Source: Xylanibacillus composti (GTDB taxonomy: Bacteria; Bacillota; Bacilli; Paenibacillales; K13). Taken from it: DNA of 64,000 nt. Positions 16,361 to 24,581 of this stretch are shown piece after piece; positions within the stretch are counted from its first letter, which is position 1; the number at the start of each line of letters is the position of its first letter. Location of the stretch: positions 1 to 64,000 of the forward strand of contig NZ_BOVK01000031.1 in the NCBI RefSeq assembly GCF_018403685.1, given 5' to 3'. The translations under genes were made by a program, and so were the position numbers. The notes under the pieces are model-generated. The model was not told the DNA's origin and did not search any database. It worked only from the letters and a program-made list of their open reading frames with translations.

Positions 16361-17215
16361 CTATTGCACAACGGCTTCTCCTGTCAGCTCAATGACGGGC
16401 AGATGCGGTCTGTTGTGAATTCGCATTGGGATAATGCTGTTGCCCAGGCCGCGGCTCACAAACATGCGCACATCGTTCTCCTCATACATTCCGGCAGTGT
16501 AGGCAGGGAACAGGCCTTGATTGGGCGCAATGACGCCCTGATCGAGAAAGGGGATGCGCACTTGCCCTCCATGCGCATGCCCGGAGAACACGAGACTGGG
16601 ACGAATATCATGGTCACGGCTGGCATAACTGTCGAAGAGCTCCGGCCGGTGTGCCAAGAGCAGCATAGGCACCTCTGCCCCTGCTGCATCACGGAACAAC
16701 TCAGGCGAATAAGGAATACTGTCCGCCAAGCCTGCGATGAACAGCCGCTCTCCTTCTCTCTCCACCCAATCGAACTGATTGTCTAACGCTTTGACCCCGT
16801 TGGCTGTTACAATCTCCCGCCACTGTTCTGCCCGTCCGTCATGATCGTGCTCATGATTGCCGGTAACGGCATATGTAACGGCGATATGGGCCAGTCCCCG
16901 ACACAAGCGGTCCAGTCCGCTTGTCTCAAGTGCAGTACCCCGATCGACCAAGTCTCCGGTCATGACGATCAGATCCGGCTCTTGCTCTCGAACAAGACGG
17001 ATCAAATGATCGATCGATGCTGCCTGCTGATCGAGATGCACATCGGATACATGCACGATGGTGTAGCCGTTGAAGGCCTTCGGCAAGCCTTCTATGGGAA
17101 CGGCAATTCGGTCTACTTCAATCCAATTATTTTGTATGTATCCATAAATCCCGATGATTAGTATAATCCCAAGCAGGATGACCCCTCTTCTTACCAGTTT
17201 ACTGCGCTTAACCAA
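16361..17215 (-). CDS. Membrane-anchored metallophosphoesterase (YkuE/YaeI-like)
   Basis: 284 residues. A single N-terminal membrane segment (about 9-28) is followed by a calcineurin-like phosphoesterase domain on the outer face. Metal-binding blocks are visible in order: SDVHLD, TGDLVDRG, GNHEHDHDG and FSGHAHGGQV. Members of this family hydrolyse phosphomonoester or phosphodiester bonds; YaeI/LpxG-like enzymes act on lipids in other bacteria, but here the substrate is unknown. It lies downstream of the ThuA gene behind a large terminator hairpin and upstream of cobB, on the same strand, so it probably has its own promoter. Confidence 0.9.
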   Translation of the reverse strand: MVKRSKLVRRGVILLGIILIIGIYGYIQNNWIEVDRIAVPIEGLPKAFNGYTIVHVSDVHLDQQAASIDHLIRLVREQEPDLIVMTGDLVDRGTALETSGLDRLCRGLAHIAVTYAVTGNHEHDHDGRAEQWREIVTANGVKALDNQFDWVEREGERLFIAGLADSIPYSPELFRDAAGAEVPMLLLAHRPELFDSYASRDHDIRPSLVFSGHAHGGQVRIPFLDQGVIAPNQGLFPAYTAGMYEENDVRMFVSRGLGNSIIPMRIHNRPHLPVIELTGEAVVQ

Positions 17216-17385
17216 AGCTCCACCTCGTCCGATTCAATCTGATCCCCTGCTTCCTGACGCCTGCATGTAAGCAGGACGGTTCGATCTTAAAGGGATCATG
17301 CTTTGCACGATTGTATTCGATGCATGCTTACAAATTCCTGCCGCATTTGCAAATTGGACACAACCGCTGCGCTTGACGCTGTCGG

Positions 17386-17462
17386 CAAAAGAAAAGGACA
17401 TCTCGCCTTCGATCTGTTTCATCGCTTGATGCAGCGACATGGCAGATCAGAGGAGATGTCCT
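17386..17462 (-). terminator. Large multi-stem terminator after the ThuA gene
   Basis: A 68-base hairpin with nested stems: AGGACATCTC pairs with GAGATGTCCT (17395-17404 with 17453-17462), GATCTG with CAGATC, and TCGCT with AGCGA around a six-base loop. On the minus strand it is followed by TTTTCTTTT. It closes the nitroreductase-SDR-ThuA operon. The three-tier stem is unusually elaborate for a simple terminator. Confidence 0.7.
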
Positions 17463-17482
17463 GTCATAATCAGAATGGACAA

Positions 17483-18118
17483 TTACAACAGCTTAGCAGC
17501 CCATTGTACGCTTTGACGGATAACTGTGCGGTAGGCAGGAATATCGAACGGTCCGGCATCATGTCCCGGCATCAGGTAGACGACCCGTCCCAGCCCATAT
17601 TCCTGACACCACCCTGCTGGAACCCTGCCTCCCTCATGTTCGTATTCCATTAATACCGTCTTGTCCGTATAAGGCAGCAAATCATACTGATACGGCTCGT
17701 CCTGAATGATGAACGAAGGAACGTCCTTCATGATGGGATGGTCCGTTGCTGCCACCTCAATCTGAATTTCGCGGTACGGAGGATGACCGGTAAACTTTGC
17801 TCCAATCATCCGGCAAACCTCGGATCGGCTTTGCAGCGATATGCCGTTATGGATACAGACGAAGGCACCGCCGTTGCTGACGAAGGAAAGCAAGCCCGCA
17901 GTCTGTTCGGATGTAAGTTTGTTTTTCCATTGATCAGCAAGGGAGACGAATACATCGTAGCTGTTCAAACTGTCCGCTAACAATGCATCGTAATCCTCCG
18001 TATAAGTAATCTCAACCACTTCCGACAGAATCGTTGTAACCCCTTCGCGAATCTTATCGAACGGATGCCAGTCGGCCTTCGCATTATCTCCCAACACCAA
18101 CGCGCGCAATGCTGCCAT
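17483..18118 (-). CDS. ThuA-like domain protein
   Basis: 211 residues from the ATG at 18118, chosen because GGGAGG lies seven bases upstream. The protein matches the ThuA (trehalose-utilisation) class I glutamine-amidotransferase-like fold: ALVLGDNAKADWHPF at the start, DVFVSLADQW, GGAFVCIHNG and FTGHPPYRE, then YLMPGHDAGPF near the end. ThuA proteins take part in sugar and glucoside catabolism, probably as oxidation partners, but their chemistry is poorly defined. It is the last gene of a three-gene operon with a nitroreductase and an SDR, so a redox conversion of a sugar or small carbonyl compound is plausible. Confidence 0.85.
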   Translation of the reverse strand: MAALRALVLGDNAKADWHPFDKIREGVTTILSEVVEITYTEDYDALLADSLNSYDVFVSLADQWKNKLTSEQTAGLLSFVSNGGAFVCIHNGISLQSRSEVCRMIGAKFTGHPPYREIQIEVAATDHPIMKDVPSFIIQDEPYQYDLLPYTDKTVLMEYEHEGGRVPAGWCQEYGLGRVVYLMPGHDAGPFDIPAYRTVIRQSVQWAAKLL

Positions 18119-18154
18119 TCCAATTCCTCCCATTCTTCGATTGTTTCACCCGTT

Positions 18155-18877
18155 TTACCAGAGCTGAGTCTTTCCTTCGTTGTCAATAAATGCCGGCTTG
18201 TCGCCCATATATTTCTTATGATCAAAGATCAGCTTGGCCAAGTCTGCCGCCGATTGTTCCGGCGTTAACGTCGCATGATCGGTATAAGTTCCGCTCAGAT
18301 AGCTCTTCACCCATCCCGGGTGGAAATTCAGAACCTGTCCCCCGCGTTCCTTAATGCAGTTATGGGTAGTGACCGCATGCATATTCAAAGCCGCCTTCGC
18401 CATGGCATAGCCGTACCATCCTGTCCGGTAGCATTGTCCAATGCTGCCTGCTTCCGAGGAAATGTTCACAACGAGCTTGTGTTCGCTGTTCAAAATCGCT
18501 TTGATCAGCGCATGGGTAACGCGAAGAGCGCCCAGGCCTGACACATTGATCACTTGCAGGATTTGATCGAAATCCATTTCCTCGTCCAGAATGGAATCAT
18601 CGATTTTCCCCAGAATCGCTGCATTGTTGACAAGCATCTCAAGCTTGTCTGTCTTGGACAAAATTAGTTGGGCTGCCGCCTTCACACTGGCATCGTCAGC
18701 TACATTCAAATCGACAATATCGATTTGCTCCGGGAACTCTGCCTTCAGCGCCTCCAGCTGGCCTTGATGAGGCATATATTGTCCCGCAAAAACATGAAAA
18801 CCACGGTTTACAAATTCACGCACTAATGCCAAGCCTACGCCACGGTCCGCTCCTGTTACACATGCATATTTCGTCAT
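18155..18877 (-). CDS. Short-chain dehydrogenase/reductase
   Basis: Classical SDR of 240 residues. The NAD(P)-binding TGADRGVG lies near residue 8, NNAA near 88, and the catalytic tetrad is marked by NISSE (Ser) and YGYAMAK (Tyr and Lys). It catalyses NAD(P)-dependent interconversion of an alcohol and a carbonyl in the cytoplasm; the substrate is not apparent. The C-terminus (MGDKPAFIDNEGK) resembles SDRs of unknown role. It sits 14 bases downstream of the nitroreductase gene and 36 bases upstream of the ThuA gene, clearly in one operon. Confidence 0.93.
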   Translation of the reverse strand: MTKYACVTGADRGVGLALVREFVNRGFHVFAGQYMPHQGQLEALKAEFPEQIDIVDLNVADDASVKAAAQLILSKTDKLEMLVNNAAILGKIDDSILDEEMDFDQILQVINVSGLGALRVTHALIKAILNSEHKLVVNISSEAGSIGQCYRTGWYGYAMAKAALNMHAVTTHNCIKERGGQVLNFHPGWVKSYLSGTYTDHATLTPEQSAADLAKLIFDHKKYMGDKPAFIDNEGKTQLW

Positions 18878-18891
18878 AGCAATCCTCTCCT

Positions 18892-19545
18892 CTACTGGTT
18901 TGATGTGCTTCCTCCGAAGGTTTCGTAATCCAATATATCCTCCACGGGGAACCGAATCGTCTGATGGGCTGGCTTCTCCGCGTAGCCCAACGTAATGAGC
19001 ATGATCGGCTTGTACCGATCAGGAAACTGCAGTTCTCTTCTTAATTCATCATGCTTAAAGCCGCCGATAGGGCAAGATGAAATGCCGAGGGCAGCTGCCG
19101 CAAGCATCAGCTGCATAGCAGCAAGAGAGGGATTGATCGTCCCGTCCTTGGCATCGATCGTTGCGTCTGTCGCATAGGTGGTGTGAATTTGCTTGACAAG
19201 AATGTCCCTGGCTTGCGGCGTCATATAGCCGGCCTGCACAGCAGCATCGCACACCTTTTCAGCATTTTTGTCCGCTTCCCAGTCACCGAGCACAGCGACT
19301 ACTGCGGAACAATCCACGATCTGCTCCTGATTATACGCGATGGGGAGCAATCGCTGCTTCCTCTCTTCTTCCTGCACGACAATGAACTTCCAATGCTGCA
19401 AATTCCAGCCTGACGGAGCCGTTCCGGCCAACGCAATGATTTCCTCCAATGTTTCCTTCGGAATGCGCAGCCCTTTCTTATATTTCCGTACACTGGATCG
19501 TTCACGCATGATCTCTGCAATAATCTGATGTTTTGTATCCTGCAT
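18892..19545 (-). CDS. Nitroreductase family protein
   Basis: 217 residues from the ATG at 19545, chosen over an upstream ATG because GGAG precedes it and the family begins here. FMN-binding landmarks are MRERSSVRKYKK, AGTAPSGWNLQHWKF and the late ALGISSCPIGGF block with LGYAEKP. Such enzymes reduce nitro compounds, quinones or enones with NAD(P)H, or act as oxidoreductases on small metabolites. It is the first gene of the nitroreductase-SDR-ThuA operon, with a good sigma-A promoter 80 bases upstream and an inverted repeat beyond that. Confidence 0.92.
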   Translation of the reverse strand: MQDTKHQIIAEIMRERSSVRKYKKGLRIPKETLEEIIALAGTAPSGWNLQHWKFIVVQEEERKQRLLPIAYNQEQIVDCSAVVAVLGDWEADKNAEKVCDAAVQAGYMTPQARDILVKQIHTTYATDATIDAKDGTINPSLAAMQLMLAAAALGISSCPIGGFKHDELRRELQFPDRYKPIMLITLGYAEKPAHQTIRFPVEDILDYETFGGSTSNQ

Positions 19546-19624
19546 GGCGATCTCCAATCCTTTGATTATTCCGTATTCCACTATCGATGTTCCTATCTGC
19601 CTGAACCATTCGCTTAACATTTAT

Positions 19625-19653
19625 AGTATAAGGGCTAGGAATGCGTTTTCCAA
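19625..19653 (-). promoter_or_regulatory. Sigma-A promoter of the nitroreductase operon
   Basis: Minus-strand TTGGAA (19648-19653), 17-base spacer, TATACT (19625-19630). The spacing is optimal and both hexamers are close to consensus. It lies about 80 bases upstream of the nitroreductase ATG. Confidence 0.65.
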
Positions 19654-19695
19654 TGCGGTATTTTTTCGAAAAGAGATAGGTGTAGAAAAAGATCA

Positions 19696-19726
19696 AACAT
19701 AATGTTTACCATATTCATATTATGTT
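19696..19726. promoter_or_regulatory. Inverted repeat upstream of the nitroreductase promoter
   Basis: AACATAAT (19696-19703) and ATTATGTT (19719-19726) form a perfect 8-base inverted repeat separated by 15 bases. It lies about 43 bases upstream of the -35 of the nitroreductase operon, a position suited to an activator. No regulator gene is adjacent, so the binding protein is unknown. Confidence 0.35.
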
Positions 19727-19740
19727 AAGTATTTCGAAAT

Positions 19741-19769
19741 ATAAAAGAAGACGAGCATATGTGCCCGTC
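19741..19769 (-). terminator. Rho-independent terminator of the UPF0173 gene
   Basis: On the minus strand GACGGGCA and TGCTCGTC pair around a CATA loop, with one G-U pair, and are followed by TTCTTTTAT. It begins 15 bases downstream of the hydrolase stop. Confidence 0.7.
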
Positions 19770-19784
19770 CTCCTAGTAGCAGCA

Positions 19785-20477
19785 CTAAAGCTCAATAGAT
19801 TCGCCCGGTTTCAACGCACGACCCTTCAACCCATTGCTAATAAGCAGATCCTCAAATTTGCTGCCATCCTGCTTAATAAGTTCAAAGGTATTGTAGTGCA
19901 CAGGCACGACAAGCTTGGCCTTCAGCCACTTCGCGGCTTCTATTGCATCGTCCGGTCCCATTGTATACAGATCACCCATCGGTAAAAAGGCCAAATCAAT
20001 GTCATTGCGTTCGCCGATCAGCTTCATATCCGAGTAGAGATTCGTATCGCCGGCATGCAAGATCGTACGTCCCTGCCAATGAATCAGAAATCCCGCAGGC
20101 ATCCCTGCGTAAATAATCTGCTTGCGCTCATGATCTACGATAGCCGAGCTGTGGAAAGCGGGGACCATTTGCAGTTCGGCAAATCCCAGGTTCATTCGCC
20201 CGCCGATATTCATATCGCGAGTGCGAACTCCCTGCCAGCTCATGTATGTAGCCAACTCGTGGATGGCAATCAGCGTAGCGCGATTGTTCTTCGCAATGGC
20301 AGCCGCATCTTGGATATGATCGGTATGCGCGTGCGTCAACAGCACGTGCTGAACCTGTATATCCTCCGGCTTGACGGCAGCCAGCGGATTGCCAGTCAGG
20401 AACGGGTCAATAATGATCGAATGCTCGCCCTCCGTAATCTGAACGCACGAGTGGCCATGATACTGAATCTTCAACAT
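19785..20477 (-). CDS. UPF0173 metal-dependent hydrolase (metallo-beta-lactamase fold)
   Basis: 230 residues, like Bacillus YtkL. The metal site is marked by THAHTDHIQDA (HxHxDH), with further ligands in the YAGMPAG and ILHAGDTN blocks and PVHYNTF near the C-terminus. Members of UPF0173 are cytoplasmic metallo-hydrolases without an established substrate. The gene has a clear ribosome binding site and a terminator right after it, so it is probably monocistronic. Confidence 0.92.
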   Translation of the reverse strand: MLKIQYHGHSCVQITEGEHSIIIDPFLTGNPLAAVKPEDIQVQHVLLTHAHTDHIQDAAAIAKNNRATLIAIHELATYMSWQGVRTRDMNIGGRMNLGFAELQMVPAFHSSAIVDHERKQIIYAGMPAGFLIHWQGRTILHAGDTNLYSDMKLIGERNDIDLAFLPMGDLYTMGPDDAIEAAKWLKAKLVVPVHYNTFELIKQDGSKFEDLLISNGLKGRALKPGESIEL

Positions 20478-20559
20478 AACTCAACCTCCTGTTTCATCGT
20501 TATTCCCTTCTACTGTACCAAATGCAGGCATTCTCGATCAAACAGGACGTTGTCTTCCT

Positions 20560-20898
20560 TCAACTCACATCATAGAGGTTCAGCGCTTCCTGCTGCGGCT
20601 TGCGACGCTGGAGCTGGGAGACATAAGGAATGCCCTGCATGATCAATTGCCGCATGATTGCCGCATAGCGTTCATGCCTGGCAGGATTCTTGCTGCTATA
20701 CAATATCGTTGCCAGTTCATCGATCAATTGCTCTTCCTCAGTCAGCAATATGTCGCGCCGCTCGACTTCCGCTGCACTCCCATCTTGTCGCTTCACCTTG
20801 AACATCGGGCTTCGATACCGCTCATACGGCATCCCCTCCGTGACAGATTCCACCTCGACAACTTCATCCATTGACAGCCACAAACCCTTCGTCCTCAT
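20560..20898 (-). CDS. Conserved-looking hypothetical protein, 112 residues
   Basis: I do not recognise this protein. It is small, hydrophilic and acidic in its first half (DEVVEVESVTEG) and helical in its second (LTEEEQLIDELATILYSS, RHERYAAIMRQLIMQ). No membrane segment, signal peptide or metal motif is seen. The ATG at 20898 follows AGGAGGGAAGGAC, a strong ribosome binding site, and codon use looks ordinary, which supports it as a real gene. It stands alone between the UPF0173 gene and the MacB terminator. Confidence 0.7.
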   Translation of the reverse strand: MRTKGLWLSMDEVVEVESVTEGMPYERYRSPMFKVKRQDGSAAEVERRDILLTEEEQLIDELATILYSSKNPARHERYAAIMRQLIMQGIPYVSQLQRRKPQQEALNLYDVS

Positions 20899-21029
20899 GT
20901 CCTTCCCTCCTCTTCAAGTTCAACTCCCACATCTTCTCCTCTCATTATACCAGAACATCTGTTCGTTGTCTAGTATTTTCCATTCGTATTGCAAGAAGAA
21001 TCTGATGCCAGTACTCTGTGCATGAGAAT

Positions 21030-21062
21030 AATAAAAAAAGGCCAACCAGCAACTGATTGACC
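21030..21062 (-). terminator. Terminator of the MacAB-like operon
   Basis: On the minus strand GGTCAATCAG pairs with CTGGTTGGCC across a TTG loop (ten pairs, two of them G-U), then seven Ts. It lies 168 bases beyond the permease stop. The interval 20899-21229 otherwise holds nothing I can support: a 110-codon minus-strand frame there has no ribosome binding site and reads through this terminator. Confidence 0.75.
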
Positions 21063-21229
21063 CGAAACTATGAAAAGCTCCTTCTGCCGACGATACCTGA
21101 AAAAATACAATTCTATCTCGCACAAAGGACAATTTCTGAAATTCCTGCGTGCGTTTTTCGATCCGACTGATCGCTTTTTGAAGGATCAAGGCTTGATGAA
21201 CCTGTAACTTTCTTCGGACGTTAAAACAT

Positions 21230-22402
21230 TTATTCATATCTGAGAGCCTCAATCGGTTTTAACGACGCCGCTTTGTTCGCCGGGAACAAGCCAAACAGGA
21301 TGCCTAGCATAACCGAAAAGCCGAACGCGAACGCCATGACTGGCACTGAGCAGACGACATCCATCTGCAGCAGCGCGGACGCGCCTCGTGAAATGCCTGC
21401 GCCTAGCCCGACGCCGATCAAGCCGCCCATGCCGCTCAGCACGACAGATTCTATTAGAAACTGAAACAGAATATCCTTCTTCTTGGCGCCGATCGCCTTG
21501 CGAATCCCGATCTCCCTCGTCCTTTCCGTAACTGAGACGAGCATGATATTCATAATGCCAATGCCGCCGACTAACAGAGAAATGCCGGCAATCCCTCCCA
21601 GCGCCATCGCCATTGTATTGGAAATAGCGCTGAACGTTTCCAGCAGCTCCTGCTGGTTAAAGATCGTATAGGCGTTCGCATTGCCGCGGAACAGTTCTGT
21701 CAATTTGGCTTCAAGTCTCGGAACAGTCTGCTCCATCTTGCCGGGCTCCTCTACCTTCACATAGATCGTTCTTACCCCGGCAGTGCGAAATACCCGTTCC
21801 GCCGTTGACAGCGGGATCAACACCATCTCATCGTTCGAGCCTCCCATCGAAGAACCTTTCTCCTGCAGCAAGCCGACGACCTTAAAGCGAGAGCCATTGA
21901 TCGAGATCCATTCCCCTACCGGATTCATATCGCTGAACAGCGCCTTCGCCACGCCCGAGCCGAGAACTGCAACCTTCAGGTGATAATCCAGGTCAACATC
22001 AGACAAAAAGCGGCCTTGTGCCAGCTCGTAGGCGCGGATGTCCGCATATGCGGCATTCGTGCCGATCACGCTGAACTGATCGTCTGCACTCGCATATTTC
22101 ACAGTGCTGTTCTGCGTACTGGCAGGAGCGGCGCTGGCGATCCCGTCTGTTTCGGACAGCTGCATCGCCTCTTCATACGTCAGCGAGGTAGTAGATCCCC
22201 TGCCGAGTATATTTACGGTCAGCATGTCTGTCCCCAGCTCCTGAACCTGATCGGTAACGGCTTTAGTCGTTCCCTGTCCAATCGATACGAGCGCAATAAC
22301 GGCCGTGACCCCGATGATGATGCCGAGCATCGTCAAAAAAGTCCGAAGCTTGTTCGCCAAAATGCTGGAAAAGGCCATTTTCATGCCCTGCCATACATTC
22401 AT
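21230..22402 (-). CDS. MacB-like ABC transporter permease (FtsX family)
   Basis: 390 residues with the type VII ABC layout: one N-terminal membrane segment (LRTFLTMLGIIIGVTAVIAL), a large extracellular MacB_PCD region (about 40-230), and three C-terminal segments, the first near GGIAGISLLVGGIGIMNIMLVSVTERT-type sequence, followed by REIGIRKAIGA. It works with the ATPase and adaptor encoded just upstream to pump peptides or drugs, or to sense envelope stress, from the outer face of the membrane. Its ATG overlaps the ATPase stop (ATGA), so the two are translated together. Confidence 0.95.
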   Translation of the reverse strand: MNVWQGMKMAFSSILANKLRTFLTMLGIIIGVTAVIALVSIGQGTTKAVTDQVQELGTDMLTVNILGRGSTTSLTYEEAMQLSETDGIASAAPASTQNSTVKYASADDQFSVIGTNAAYADIRAYELAQGRFLSDVDLDYHLKVAVLGSGVAKALFSDMNPVGEWISINGSRFKVVGLLQEKGSSMGGSNDEMVLIPLSTAERVFRTAGVRTIYVKVEEPGKMEQTVPRLEAKLTELFRGNANAYTIFNQQELLETFSAISNTMAMALGGIAGISLLVGGIGIMNIMLVSVTERTREIGIRKAIGAKKKDILFQFLIESVVLSGMGGLIGVGLGAGISRGASALLQMDVVCSVPVMAFAFGFSVMLGILFGLFPANKAASLKPIEALRYE

Positions 22403-23100
22403 ACGGATGCGCCCCCTTCGACAAACAAGCGACCATCCTGAATCCGGACAATTCGACTGGCCTGTTCGGCTACGTCGAGATCATGCGTAATCAGTACAAT
22501 CGTATGACCGTGATTGTTCAGGGCGCGAATAAGCTCCATAACCTCGACACTTGTCTTGGAATCGAGCGCGCCTGTCGGTTCATCCGCCAACAGGATGGGC
22601 GGATTGCCGGCCAAAGCTCGCGCGATGGCCACACGCTGCTGCTGGCCGCCGGACAGCTCGACCGGACGGTGATGCACTCTGTCTCCCAAACCGACTTTGT
22701 CCAAGGCTTCCTGAGCCAGCTGCTTCCGCTGTCTGGCTGGCACGCCACGATAGATCAACGGAAGCTCGACGTTCTCCAACGCACTGAGCTTGGCCAACAG
22801 GTTGAAGCTCTGGAAGACGAAGCCGATCTTGCGGTTGCGAATCGTGGCCAGGCGGTTCTCCTTCAATCGGCTGACCTCTTCTCCATCGAGCCAATAGCTG
22901 CCGGAAGTGGGCGTGTCCAGACAGCCGATGACATGCATAAGTGTGGATTTGCCTGAACCTGACGGGCCGATGATCGCAAGGAAATCGCCAGGAAGCACTT
23001 GCAGCGAAACCTCCGTCAAGGCATGGACCGTTGCCCCTCCCATCCGATACTGCTTGCTTAACCGATCTATGCGAATGAGCGGTTCGCCTCCATTCCTCAT
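22399..23100 (-). CDS. MacB-like ABC transporter ATPase
   Basis: 233 residues, the usual size for LolD/MacB-type ATPases. Walker A is GPSGSGKST, the Q-loop is VFQSFNLL, the signature is [15 protein letters not shown] and Walker B is [12 protein letters not shown]; the H-loop His is in LITHDLD. It powers the FtsX-type permease encoded next. Both junctions are 4-base ATGA overlaps with the adaptor upstream and the permease downstream, so the three proteins are made together. Confidence 0.96.
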   Translation of the reverse strand: MRNGGEPLIRIDRLSKQYRMGGATVHALTEVSLQVLPGDFLAIIGPSGSGKSTLMHVIGCLDTPTSGSYWLDGEEVSRLKENRLATIRNRKIGFVFQSFNLLAKLSALENVELPLIYRGVPARQRKQLAQEALDKVGLGDRVHHRPVELSGGQQQRVAIARALAGNPPILLADEPTGALDSKTSVEVMELIRALNNHGHTIVLITHDLDVAEQASRIVRIQDGRLFVEGGASV

Positions 23101-24494
23101 GGACGGACACCCCCAAACACGCCTCCTCCCCGAGCACCGACACTGCCTCCGCCAGGGAAGCGCTCACCAGACATCGTTCCGCTCGGGAATGCATGCTGTC
23201 CGCTTACCGGGGCATTCGGCAGAATCACCGTATCCCCTTCACTCAGCCCTGATACAATTTCAATATAATCTTCGTTGGCAATCCCGGCCTCAATCTGGAT
23301 TCTATGGCCTGTCCCGTGATCGGGTGTTGCTGCGGGCAACCCTCTACCCTCTGCAGCAAATCTGTTAGCGCGCTGGGCTAACGAAGATTCCCCATCATTG
23401 GAGCCCTCCGACCGCATCGGAGGTGCAGCTTCCCCACGCAAAGCGGCGTCTTGTCCCGACGATTCGCTACCGTCCGTGCCGTCATCCGCCTCTTCCCTGT
23501 CTGTTGACGGCTCTTCCATCCTGTCCTTATTGCCAGATTGCGCAACCACTCCAACGGTTTCCCGCATAACTGTTACGAAATAACTGCCGCCTATCGAAGC
23601 AACTGCATCAACCGGCAGCAGCAGAATATTTTCCTTTTTCTCCACCTGTATGGCTGCTTCTGCCGACATTCCCGGCTTCAACTGGTTGTTGTCAAGCACT
23701 TCAATGGTTACATCATAAGAAGCTACGCCATTCTGGGCTACTCCCTCCCTGGCGATATCCACGACGCGCCCTCCGATTTCCTCGCCCGGCAGAGCCTCCA
23801 CATACAAGTCAGCCTCCTGGCCAATGGCAATCTTCGTAATATCCAGTTCATCAATCGAAGCAACCATATGTAAAATGTCGTAATTCACAATCGCGCCCAG
23901 GGCCGCGCCTGCCTTAATCTGATCCCCTGCAGCCGCATCCAGCTCCGTAACCATCCCGTCGATATCCGCCCGAATAACATAGTCCTCTTCATTGCCAGGC
24001 TCATCATCCTCCAACAGCTCGGCCAATTCTTCCCGGGCGATCTCGATATTCAATTGCTGCTTCGCAATGCCAAGCCTCGCATTGTCCCGTTCGCTCTCGT
24101 CCGCAGCAGACTTGAACCTGTTCTGAAGCTCGGTCAGCTCCAGCTCCAGCTGCTCGATCTGAAGCTCTTTGGAACGGATTTGCCTACTGGCATCGACTGC
24201 TTCCTCCCGCTCCAAGGTGATGAGAATCTCGCCCTTGCTTACCTTGCTTCCTTCCAGCACAAGAACTTCGGCTATGGTGCCGTCCTTCCCCGACTTGATG
24301 TTTGTCTGGTCTGAAGGCCGGATGCTGCCCGTGCCGCTGACGCTGACCGCCAAATCTCCACGTCGGACCTCTGTCGTCGCCACGCTTGGAGCCGTTGCTG
24401 CCTCATCCTCCGCCAACCAACGAAACCCGTAGGCAGCAGCTGCAACCAATACAACTCCTATGACTGCCGTCCACATGATTGTCTTTCTCTTCAT
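23097..24494 (-). CDS. MacA-like efflux adaptor (membrane fusion protein)
   Basis: 465 residues. An N-terminal membrane anchor (about 7-25) is followed by the barrel-sandwich half motif GTIAEVLVLEGSKVSKGEIL, a coiled-coil hairpin (about 95-150, rich in Glu, Leu and Gln), the second half (YVIRADIDGMVTEL, AGDQIKAGAALG) and beta-barrel regions. The C-terminal 150 residues contain an unusual low-complexity insert rich in Ser, Glu and Arg and end in a Gly-rich tail (RFPGGGSVGARGGGVFGG). It should link the MacB-type transporter to the cell wall side. It has its own promoter within the locus, with a response-regulator box. Confidence 0.93.
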   Translation of the reverse strand: MKRKTIMWTAVIGVVLVAAAAYGFRWLAEDEAATAPSVATTEVRRGDLAVSVSGTGSIRPSDQTNIKSGKDGTIAEVLVLEGSKVSKGEILITLEREEAVDASRQIRSKELQIEQLELELTELQNRFKSAADESERDNARLGIAKQQLNIEIAREELAELLEDDEPGNEEDYVIRADIDGMVTELDAAAGDQIKAGAALGAIVNYDILHMVASIDELDITKIAIGQEADLYVEALPGEEIGGRVVDIAREGVAQNGVASYDVTIEVLDNNQLKPGMSAEAAIQVEKKENILLLPVDAVASIGGSYFVTVMRETVGVVAQSGNKDRMEEPSTDREEADDGTDGSESSGQDAALRGEAAPPMRSEGSNDGESSLAQRANRFAAEGRGLPAATPDHGTGHRIQIEAGIANEDYIEIVSGLSEGDTVILPNAPVSGQHAFPSGTMSGERFPGGGSVGARGGGVFGGVRP

Positions 24495-24539
24495 AACAGT
24501 CTATCCCACCCCTTCTCCTATTCACCTGTCTGGTTTAGG

Positions 24540-24573
24540 AGTATAGCAGGACATTGTGAACAGAAAATGAACA
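24540..24573 (-). promoter_or_regulatory. Promoter and response-regulator box upstream of the macA-like gene
   Basis: On the minus strand the direct repeat TGTTCA-TTTTC-TGTTCA (24557-24573) lies 11 bases upstream of a -10 TATACT (24540-24545), covering the -35 position. The same repeat with the same 11-base offset is found upstream of the response regulator gene (26766-26799). An 11-base period is typical of OmpR-family activators binding to one face of the helix. Confidence 0.65.
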
Positions 24574-24581
24574 GGCAGGCA

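Noticed and set aside
20920-21252. 110-codon minus-strand frame after the MacB permease
   Set aside because: It has no ribosome binding site, overlaps the permease stop and reads through the operon terminator.
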